Assembly (NCBI GenBank): GCA_000432735.1
Contig: FR887743.1
Span: 1-5,911 of the forward strand
Reading direction: 5' to 3'
From: Bacteroides sp. CAG:443
GTDB taxonomy: Bacteria > Bacteroidota > Bacteroidia > Bacteroidales > Bacteroidaceae
DNA: 5,911 nt
Positions 1 through 5,911 of the stretch are shown here, piece by piece. Position numbers and translations under genes: made by a program. Position 1 is the stretch's first letter. Every line of letters begins with the position of its first letter. Below the pieces are notes generated by a model, which worked only from the letters and a program-made list of their open reading frames with translations, was not told the origin of the DNA and did not search any database.

Positions 1-1118
1 TGTTTGGTACTTTTGGTCGTGACGTTCAGTTCCAGTTCACTATTGTAGGGCAGGTCGAACATGGCATTTACCCGTATGTCGAGGGTATCTTTTTCGGCTC
101 CGCTACGGGGAGTGTATTGAAAGTCGCTGAACTTGAATACGTCCAGTCGTGCCAGTGCTTCTTGCGTATAGTTCTGTCGGGTTTGTGAATAGACTTCTCC
201 TTTGCGGTATAGAAAACGTTTGCGGAGTACGCGGTACCGGATGCCGGGTTTCTTGCCGGAATAATAAACCGTAAAGTTGCGTCGTTTCAGCGAATCGGTG
301 GGCTGTTCGCCGTTGTAGCCGGTAAGATACACCGAGGTGTGTCCGATGTAATAGGTGCGGAGTGCTTCTTCGGGTATACTCTGTCGTGGTACAATCTTCA
401 TACTGACGTAGCCTTTGCGCATGATGGTGTCGGCCAGAAACGTCAGGAATTCGTTTCTGGCATAGTAATATCCGTTGTCTCGCAGCAGGTCTATCAGGCG
501 TTGGCGCTCCTGATTCAGCACGGTCACGTCGAAGTTGTCGCCGCTGCGTACCAGACGTTCATCGAAGTGGGCGCGGATCAGACTGTCGGTACGTGGCCGG
601 AAGCCTTCGTAGATGAGAGTATCGATATAGTAGGGCTTACCCATGTCGATATCGTAGCTCAGTTTTACGGCACGGGGATTGCGCGTGCTGTCTACACGGT
701 AGGTTACCTTGCCGTCAAAATAACCGTAGTCGTGCAGCAGGTTGGTTGCTACCTTGATACGAGTTTCAGGATTGACGGTAGAAACGTATACGGGGTCGGA
801 GGCCAGTTTTTTGAATACCCAATGGCCAAATCCTTTTTCATATCGCTCGAAGCGGTTGTATATCCATAGTCCGAAGGGGATCGGAAAGCGTATGTTGGGA
901 TTGATTGTAATGGCATAGTTGGGGGCGATGCTGATTGCACCTTCCACTTCTGCCAGCGCGTTTTGTCCTGCCTTGCTTTTGTCTTCGTTGTTGATGGTTA
1001 CCTTTTTCAATCCTAAATACAATGTTTCCCCTTCAGGCAAATGCTTGGTAGTAGAGCATGACGCTGAGAGTAACGTTACCAGCAGAATGGCTATATAATA
1101 TATGTTCTGTCTTTTCAT
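1..1118 (-). CDS. tamL: TamL-type outer-membrane lipoprotein, Omp85/BamA family (3' part missing)
   Basis: This is the outer-membrane partner of TamB. Family knowledge: Omp85 proteins have periplasmic POTRA domains and a 16-strand barrel that helps insert proteins into the outer membrane; TamL is the lipid-anchored TamA relative of Bacteroidota. I translated 372 codons from ATG at 1118-1116 without a stop; the rest lies beyond position 1, and such proteins usually run to roughly 750-800 aa. Residues 1-20 form a lipoprotein signal (MKRQ, hydrophobic IAILLVTLL, then SAS before Cys21), followed by CSTTKHLPEGE. Three POTRA-like units follow: about 33-160, 162-245 (YYIDTLIYEGF, then a helix ending in RDNGYYYA at 213-220) and 256-355 (RKGEVYSQ at 305-312, then LARLDVFKFSDFQY at 322-335). 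LPYNSELELNV at 356-366 looks like the first barrel strand. The start is fixed by an in-frame TAG at 1139-1137. It lies 26 bases after tamB on the same strand, so probably one operon. TamL is the best call; another Omp85 lipoprotein is the alternative. Confidence 0.88.
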   Translation of the reverse strand, partial: MKRQNIYYIAILLVTLLSASCSTTKHLPEGETLYLGLKKVTINNEDKSKAGQNALAEVEGAISIAPNYAITINPNIRFPIPFGLWIYNRFERYEKGFGHWVFKKLASDPVYVSTVNPETRIKVATNLLHDYGYFDGKVTYRVDSTRNPRAVKLSYDIDMGKPYYIDTLIYEGFRPRTDSLIRAHFDERLVRSGDNFDVTVLNQERQRLIDLLRDNGYYYARNEFLTFLADTIMRKGYVSMKIVPRQSIPEEALRTYYIGHTSVYLTGYNGEQPTDSLKRRNFTVYYSGKKPGIRYRVLRKRFLYRKGEVYSQTRQNYTQEALARLDVFKFSDFQYTPRSGAEKDTLDIRVNAMFDLPYNSELELNVTTKSTK

Positions 1119-1144
1119 GAATCTGTTTTTATGTGTCTAAAAAA
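1119..1144 (-). other. 26-base tamB-tamL junction with A-rich translation leader
   Basis: The gap between the tamB stop and the tamL start reads on the minus strand TTTTTTAGACACATAAAAAC and then AGATTC before the ATG. It has no hairpin and no promoter-like TAnnTTTG element. It has no GGAGG-type site either; the A-rich stretch is the kind of leader Bacteroidota commonly use for initiation. The spacing supports cotranscription of tamB and tamL. Confidence 0.6.
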
Positions 1145-4100
1145 TCAGTTGGCTGTTTCTTGTTCCGGCTGCTTCTTCTTTCGCGAGCGGAAGATGAAGA
1201 GCTCACCCAGTTTGCTTACTTTCTTTCTCAGTACAATACCGGCACCGGTTTCTATCACTTCGCCGTCGAGAATACTCTCGTAATTCTTGTCGTGGAAAAT
1301 CTTGATGTAGCGTGTTCCACTGTTGTCGAGGCGGTATTCCAGCGATATATTATCGATAAATGATTCATCTTGCTGCTGTACGTCGTTTCCGGTAGAAATC
1401 TTTCCGCCGATAATTACCTGGAAGCGGTTGTTCCAGAAACGTTTGGCAAACTGGAAGTTGTAGTCGGTACGGGTATTTCCGGTACCGCTTTCGTCCGTCG
1501 TTTCCATACCGAAATTGATATCGATACTTTTCAGCGCGCTTCCCGCCACTTTGTTGATTTCGCTTTGCAGGAAAGAGTTCAGCATACTGTTGGTATCGAA
1601 TCCTTTCGTTCCGGCACTGCTGTCGCCCATGTATACGCCGGTAACCAGCATGGTGACTGCCAGCTTGTTCTTTTCTTCGGCCGACTTGGACGCCAGTTCA
1701 TTCTGCATGGCTCCGTCGTCGGGGGCCTCGAGAGTAAAGGTGAATCCTAGATTCTCCAAGCGGTTAGTAAGATTAACACCCACATCAAAGTTGACCATAC
1801 GAGTACTTTCTCCTCCGTCGGATGAAACCGAGGCGCGTACACGCTCGGAGGCTTTGATGTTCAGATTAGGATTCATCAAGTTACCGGTCCATTCTATGTA
1901 GCTTCCGTCTTGTATGTAGAAGGTTTTCAGCGGGATAATAGGCATTTCGTATTTCATTTCTCCGCTCATCAGCGAGTACCGTCCGTTCAGCAGCATGTTG
2001 CCGTCGGGTTGATACTGGAACGAGAGGTCGCCTCCACCTTCCAGCAGCATGTAGTTGCTGCCGTTGTCGTTCAGGTCGACACGTGCCTGTACGGCTTCAT
2101 CAATGTGGAGTGTCATCAAGATATCCATTCCTCCCAGCGACATAACCGGCATGTTGGGCTTCTCTATATGGGTGGTATCGCTGAAGTCGACAAACGTTAC
2201 GGTTTCGTTCAGGCGGTCCTCCACGGTGAGCGGTGAATCTTTCAGCACATAGGTGAAATCACTGTTGCCTAGTATGTTCATGTTTCCGCGCATGGTCAGG
2301 GCATCTGGTCTTCCTTTCAGCATGGCGTTGACATCGACATACAGTTTGCCGTGAACCAGCGATTCCTTGGTGCGCTTGGCATTGATCAGTTCGAAATTAT
2401 GTGCCTGCATCTTCAGGTTGATATCCATGGCAGCCATGTCGGTCATATCGACATATCCGTCGATGCTGAACGGCGTTTTCCCCTTGGTGAAGATATTGAA
2501 GCGTTCGAATATCAACCGGCTGTTTTCTATCTTCAGCGGGCGGTCATCGAAACGAAGGTTCAGCGAAGCCTGCGGTATGTTTACGATGACGCTATCCATT
2601 CCCAATTGTCCGTTTAATACGGGTTGCGACGTAGAGCCTTCTACGGAAATGGCTCCGTCGAGGTCGCCTTGCAGCTTTGCCATATTGTCGGGGATAAATG
2701 CATTGGCTATCTTCAGCGGCAGGTGATGCAGGTTCACGTCGGCAGTGATATGGTCTTTGTCGTTTTTGTCCGAAGCCGACAGATAACTTCCGTTCATGCT
2801 CATGATTTCTTCTCCGTTCAGCATGACAAAACCGTCGATGCTGTGCTCTCCCGTTTCCTTAGGAAGATAGACGGCGCTCATTTCCCAGTTGCCCAATGGC
2901 TGCTTGTTGTAGGCCAGATTGTTGATACTTATATCGGTAGCCACTTGCGTACTGGCTTCGGTCTGTATATAATGGGCTTCTGCATTGATGAACCCGGCTA
3001 TGTCGGGCATGTAAGGGATAATGCGCCGGAATTCAGCTATGTTTATCTGGTTGAGTCCTAACGTAATATCTTGTTGAGCGAGAGAATCGGGGGTAGAGTA
3101 CAGCGACAGTCCCGAATGGTTCTCGTCGTATATCTTTACGTCGGCATGGATGCGTCCCTGGTCGCTCAGGTAAATGTAATTGTCGGGATTTACCTTGAAC
3201 GGCCGATATACCAGTGTGGGGTTGTCGGGAGTAATGTGCATGCTGATTCCGTTGGGACGTAGCTGGGCTTGCAGGCCGAGGTCTACGCCTGTTTCTCCTT
3301 TCCCGTTCAGATAACCGATTAGCATCTGTGCGTCGGTAGAACCTATGTAACCGTTCAGAGAGATATTGAATGCTTCCTGACGCTTGCTGGCAAGTGCCTT
3401 TACACCGCTGTTGAACTGTAGGCGAGCAGAATCCTGTGAGGCTCTGAAGTAAATAGTGTCCAGTTGCAGACTGTCAGTATGCAGGCCAAACAAGTCGATA
3501 GAACCGTCCAGTCCTTGTTCGGGTGACATGCTGAAGTTTGCTTTCAGGCGGTTATAACTGATGTGCTGTGCTGCCAGAAAATTGGCAACCGGATTGTCGG
3601 AACCGGAGAATATCTTCAGCTGGGCTGTCGGCATTATCTCCTTGAGCAGTTGCTGGTTGATATGTTTCTTTTTCCACTGGGCACTGAATTCTTGTGCTAT
3701 GCGGTCGGTTTTGTTCATGAATTTTTCGAGACTGTTCGCTGTTCGAAACAGGAATGTAAGGTCACCGGCATTCACATATCCTCGCACCGAGTCGGGCGCC
3801 ATGTTGAATCCAGCATGCAGGTCCTTGGTCTTGAATGTCCGTTCCGCCGTGGCCAGCTGGATTCCGCTGATGGTTGTCCGTGCACTGTGCCGCTGTTTCA
3901 TGTCGGTCTGTGCATGAACTTCAATGTTCATGGACGAGCGGAACGGCGTATTCATCAGCGCCAGTTCCTGCCAGTCCAGCAACCGGATGTTAGTATTGAG
4001 ATCGGCTTTTACCAGATTGGGATGCAGCAGTGCCTGCAATTCCGCCGATACGTCGAGCGCACGGTTGTTGATGTTCAGTAGTGCCGAAGCTTGAGAGCGT

Positions 4101-5740
4101 TGCAGTCCTGCCGTCAGTGTCACTCCCGAGAATACGAGTGACCCGTATCGGAAGTGAGAAACCTCGGTTTTTAGCATTGCTCTTGTACGCGGAGAGAAAA
4201 AGTCCATGCCTTCGCCTTCAGCATGAATGGTAGCCGAAAGTCCGAAGATGGAGTCATGAGGCATGAAACGGTGCAGGTTGAGGCTGTCTACGTTCAGGTC
4301 GAACAGATAGGCTTCCTTCTGCATGTCGTAGTCTGCTTTGACAGATACGTTAGCCTTCTTGCCTGGCAGGAATTGTAAGTCGGCTCCCAGTTTGCTTCCG
4401 TTGATTCGCGCTTCTCCGTTCAACTTCATGCCGTGAGGCAGCAAGATACCTTCCATCATGGTTTCAACGAAAGCCAGATTGCCCGTTTCTACCTTCAGGT
4501 TGACCGAACCGTTCCGGCGTATGCTGTCCAGTGGCAGAGAAATTTTTCCCGACGCCTGTGCCTTGAGTGCTCCCTGAATGTTTGCCGAGAGTGTGGTGAG
4601 GCGTATCTCTTTCAGGTTGCCGTCTACTCCTGCCCGTATTTGTAGGGGAGCAGCCGGATATTTCTGGATGAACGCTTCAGGCATGCCGGTAACTACCTTC
4701 AACAAGTCGTTCTTGCCGATGTCTGCCATGAGGCGGGCGTTGATTTGTCCGTCCTTATCGGCATGCGTAGCATCCCAGTCCATAGAGGCGTTAAACTCGA
4801 TGAACGAGTCGGGAGTCTTTATCTGGAGCGAGGGTACCTTGAGGGTTTTCGCGTCGGAGATTAGTTTACCTTGCGTTGAGGTTATTTCCAGTCCGGAACG
4901 TTCCTTTAGGTTGAAGTCTTTGATATTGGCATAGATATCCTCCCCGGCATAATATACCGAGTCTAGACGTAGGTTAATGTCGGTGATGGCGATATGTGCT
5001 ACGTCCAGTCCCTGTGCGGGAGCAAGCGTATTAGTATTGATGGAAGCCGTACCTTTGTTCAGATTGAGCGTCTGGGCAGAGTATGCCGATTTATGCAAGT
5101 CTACCAGTCCGTTGCGCAGTGACAGCTTTCCGATGGACGCTGACATGTCGAGGGAGTCTAAAGGCATCTGCATGGCAAACGATACATTTTCCAAATCGAC
5201 ATTTTTCAGCTGTATTTTCCAGTACAGCGGTGCCGAGCTGGTCGTGTCGGCAGCAGTCGTATCTGCCATGCATACCGATAGGTGTGTATCTTTCAGCGAC
5301 AGTGTATTGACAATGGCAGTTTCAGGGTCGAGGTCTACTCCGTGAGAGGAAACGAAGAGTTCTCCCAGATTTCCTTTCAGGGTGAGACCCTCAATCAGGT
5401 TTGCTGTATTGACCGAAGCCTTGGTAAGTTGCAGTCCGTCCAGCTCTACTTTCTTCCGTAGGAGCGGCATGAGCTGTACCTTGGCAGTCAGCCGTTCGGC
5501 ATTCAGAATTGTGTCCTGCTTGTCGACTACAACCGTATGGTTGACTACCAGGTCTAAGGGGAAGGAGAGCGAAATCCGTCCGATGGAAATTTGCATTCCT
5601 GTGGCCTCGGAAGCATAACGGGTAGCCGTATTCACCAGAAAGTTCTGGATAGGAGGAATGTATATCAAAATGCATAGTAGTATAAATAGTATGAACGGTG
5701 ATGCGACGGCAATCCCAGTCCATCGTAAATACTTTTTCAT
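1145..5740 (-). CDS. tamB: TamB homologue, translocation/assembly module inner-membrane subunit (DUF490)
   Basis: Complete 1531-aa protein, ATG at 5740-5738 and TGA at 1147-1145. An in-frame TAG lies two codons upstream and the next Met is residue 49, after the membrane helix, so the start is firm. MKKYLRW is followed by one membrane segment at about 9-28, then IPPIQNFLV; this N-terminus is typical of AsmA/TamB-like proteins. About 30-1200 is beta-rich with alternating polar and hydrophobic residues and no cysteine-rich or catalytic motif, as expected for a periplasm-spanning groove. The DUF490 domain fills roughly the last 400 residues: NGRYSLMSGEMKYEMP (1252-1267 region), FYIQDGSYIEWTGNLMNP (1274-1291), the helical KLAVTMLVTGVYM (1359-1371) and FLQSEINKVAGSALKSI (1390-1406), then strand-like QFAKRFWNNRFQVIIGGKIS (1430-1449) and NISLEYRL (1464-1471). 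Family role: works with an Omp85 partner in outer-membrane protein insertion and is implicated in phospholipid transport between membranes. The next gene encodes that partner. A basic tail, RSRKKKQPEQETAN, ends the protein. Family assignment is secure; substrates are unknown. Confidence 0.95.
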   Translation of the reverse strand: MKKYLRWTGIAVASPFILFILLCILIYIPPIQNFLVNTATRYASEATGMQISIGRISLSFPLDLVVNHTVVVDKQDTILNAERLTAKVQLMPLLRKKVELDGLQLTKASVNTANLIEGLTLKGNLGELFVSSHGVDLDPETAIVNTLSLKDTHLSVCMADTTAADTTSSAPLYWKIQLKNVDLENVSFAMQMPLDSLDMSASIGKLSLRNGLVDLHKSAYSAQTLNLNKGTASINTNTLAPAQGLDVAHIAITDINLRLDSVYYAGEDIYANIKDFNLKERSGLEITSTQGKLISDAKTLKVPSLQIKTPDSFIEFNASMDWDATHADKDGQINARLMADIGKNDLLKVVTGMPEAFIQKYPAAPLQIRAGVDGNLKEIRLTTLSANIQGALKAQASGKISLPLDSIRRNGSVNLKVETGNLAFVETMMEGILLPHGMKLNGEARINGSKLGADLQFLPGKKANVSVKADYDMQKEAYLFDLNVDSLNLHRFMPHDSIFGLSATIHAEGEGMDFFSPRTRAMLKTEVSHFRYGSLVFSGVTLTAGLQRSQASALLNINNRALDVSAELQALLHPNLVKADLNTNIRLLDWQELALMNTPFRSSMNIEVHAQTDMKQRHSARTTISGIQLATAERTFKTKDLHAGFNMAPDSVRGYVNAGDLTFLFRTANSLEKFMNKTDRIAQEFSAQWKKKHINQQLLKEIMPTAQLKIFSGSDNPVANFLAAQHISYNRLKANFSMSPEQGLDGSIDLFGLHTDSLQLDTIYFRASQDSARLQFNSGVKALASKRQEAFNISLNGYIGSTDAQMLIGYLNGKGETGVDLGLQAQLRPNGISMHITPDNPTLVYRPFKVNPDNYIYLSDQGRIHADVKIYDENHSGLSLYSTPDSLAQQDITLGLNQINIAEFRRIIPYMPDIAGFINAEAHYIQTEASTQVATDISINNLAYNKQPLGNWEMSAVYLPKETGEHSIDGFVMLNGEEIMSMNGSYLSASDKNDKDHITADVNLHHLPLKIANAFIPDNMAKLQGDLDGAISVEGSTSQPVLNGQLGMDSVIVNIPQASLNLRFDDRPLKIENSRLIFERFNIFTKGKTPFSIDGYVDMTDMAAMDINLKMQAHNFELINAKRTKESLVHGKLYVDVNAMLKGRPDALTMRGNMNILGNSDFTYVLKDSPLTVEDRLNETVTFVDFSDTTHIEKPNMPVMSLGGMDILMTLHIDEAVQARVDLNDNGSNYMLLEGGGDLSFQYQPDGNMLLNGRYSLMSGEMKYEMPIIPLKTFYIQDGSYIEWTGNLMNPNLNIKASERVRASVSSDGGESTRMVNFDVGVNLTNRLENLGFTFTLEAPDDGAMQNELASKSAEEKNKLAVTMLVTGVYMGDSSAGTKGFDTNSMLNSFLQSEINKVAGSALKSIDINFGMETTDESGTGNTRTDYNFQFAKRFWNNRFQVIIGGKISTGNDVQQQDESFIDNISLEYRLDNSGTRYIKIFHDKNYESILDGEVIETGAGIVLRKKVSKLGELFIFRSRKKKQPEQETAN

Positions 5741-5767
5741 AGGCTAAATAAAGCGTATAGTTTATTG

Positions 5768-5775
5768 CGAATTTA
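5768..5775 (-). promoter_or_regulatory. Possible -7 element of the tamB promoter
   Basis: On the minus strand this reads TAAATTCG, one mismatch from the Bacteroides sigma-ABfr -7 consensus TAnnTTTG. It would start transcription near 5761 and leave a leader of about 20 bases before tamB. The nearest -33 candidate, TTG at 5794-5792, is about 16 bases upstream and so closer than the usual 19-21, which makes this a weak call. It is the best match I found by eye in the intergenic region on this strand. Confidence 0.35.
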
Positions 5776-5839
5776 TATAAAATAACCGAAACAACATTCA
5801 TTTTGTTCTATAACAATTTAGCGCCATTTATATAAATTC
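5769..5839. repeat. Perfect 13-bp inverted repeat between the divergent genes
   Basis: GAATTTATATAAA at 5769-5781 is the exact reverse complement of TTTATATAAATTC at 5827-5839, with 45 bases between the arms. Each arm contains the self-complementary core TTTATATAAA, so the core is also a direct repeat. Read outward, each divergent gene has the same 13-mer at or next to its predicted -7 element. The sequence is AT-only apart from one base, so chance or shared promoter composition remains possible. Confidence 0.6.
5790..5816. repeat. AACAA / TTGTT / AACAA short dyad cluster
   Basis: AACAA at 5790-5794, TTGTT at 5803-5807 and AACAA at 5812-5816 make two overlapping short dyads sharing the middle arm, with spacers of 8 and 4 bases. 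The cluster sits at the centre of the divergent intergenic region, upstream of both predicted -7 elements. It could be a small operator, but the arms are only 5 bp and no regulator family is recognised. Confidence 0.25.
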
Positions 5840-5841
5840 TT

Positions 5842-5849
5842 TACCTTTG
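5842..5849 (+). promoter_or_regulatory. -7 promoter element for the nucleotidyltransferase gene
   Basis: TACCTTTG matches the Bacteroides -7 consensus TAnnTTTG at every defined position. Transcription would start at about 5855-5857, giving a leader of roughly 20 bases. A -33 TTTG is not clear; TTTA at 5817-5820, with a 21-base spacer, is the closest candidate at the right distance. The perfect -7 element and its distance from the ATG make this the better supported of the two divergent promoters. Confidence 0.6.
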
Positions 5850-5876
5850 CGGTATAACTTAATTTAAAGACATATT

Positions 5877-5911
5877 ATGAAACCAACTTTATTTGTCCTG
5901 GCAGCAGGAAT
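5877..5911 (+). CDS. N-terminus of a probable nucleotidyltransferase (3' part missing)
   Basis: Only ATG plus ten codons and two further bases are in the window, encoding MKPTLFVLAAG. A short beta strand leading into LAAG is the start of the nucleotide-binding loop (LAAGxGxR) of NTP-transferase fold enzymes, which attach a nucleotide to a sugar phosphate or similar substrate in the cytoplasm. I recall closely similar N-termini in Bacteroides proteins annotated as nucleotidyltransferases, but the specific substrate cannot be told from 11 residues. The start is supported by an in-frame TAA at 5865-5867, an A-rich AAAGA at 5866-5870 placed 6 bases before the ATG, and the perfect -7 element about 28 bases upstream. 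It is transcribed away from tamB. Confidence 0.6.
   Translation, partial: MKPTLFVLAAG

Noticed and set aside
339..869. 176-aa plus-strand open frame opposite the TamL gene
   Set aside because: It is antisense to a clearly conserved POTRA region and has no family resemblance or convincing leader. It is best explained as a shadow of the real gene.
1137..1144. T6 tract just after the tamB stop as a terminator
   Set aside because: There is no GC-rich stem before the tract; CAGCC upstream has no matching GGCTG. The next gene follows at once on the same strand, so readthrough is expected.
3563..4081. 172-aa plus-strand open frame inside tamB
   Set aside because: It lies wholly antisense to tamB, has no recognisable domain, and overlaps another open frame in the same stretch. 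Moderately GC-rich coding DNA often leaves such antisense frames open.
1145..5740. TamB as a giant adhesin, autotransporter or toxin
   Set aside because: Its length and beta-rich periplasmic region could suggest this, but the N-terminal membrane anchor without a cleavage site, the C-terminal DUF490 signature and the adjacent Omp85 gene identify TamB.
5391..5801. 136-aa minus-strand open frame starting upstream of tamB
   Set aside because: It runs in another frame through the tamB start region and would begin upstream of the predicted tamB transcription start. Its product has no domain, while the tamB frame encodes a clear membrane anchor.

Overview
The window looks like chromosomal DNA from a Bacteroidota bacterium, most likely a Bacteroidaceae member. 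Three things point there: a TAnnTTTG-type -7 promoter element, A-rich leaders without a strong GGAGG ribosome binding site, and proteins that resemble Bacteroides versions of the translocation and assembly module (TAM).

Layout: nearly all of the window is two genes on the minus strand. A complete TamB homologue (1531 aa, 5740 down to 1145) is followed after 26 bases by the N-terminal half (372 codons) of a lipid-anchored Omp85 protein of the TamL type (1118 down to 1, running off the left edge). On the right, a 136-base AT-rich divergent intergenic region separates tamB from the first 11 codons of a plus-strand gene. That gene looks like a sugar-nucleotide type nucleotidyltransferase (MKPTLFVLAAG...), cut by the right edge.

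How the genes work together: TamB is anchored in the inner membrane by one N-terminal helix and spans the periplasm as a long beta-rich, hydrophobic-groove protein. Its C-terminal DUF490 domain would meet the POTRA domains of the outer-membrane TamL. The pair would help insert outer-membrane proteins and/or carry phospholipids to the outer membrane. The tight spacing and absence of a terminator indicate a tamB-tamL operon. The nucleotidyltransferase is transcribed divergently and shows no functional link beyond the shared intergenic region.

I see no RNA gene, mobile element, CRISPR array or phage-like sequence, and nothing that amounts to a new system. The points most worth checking are a perfect 13-bp inverted repeat that places the same sequence near both predicted divergent promoters, a basic C-terminal extension on TamB, and the tamB-before-tamL gene order.
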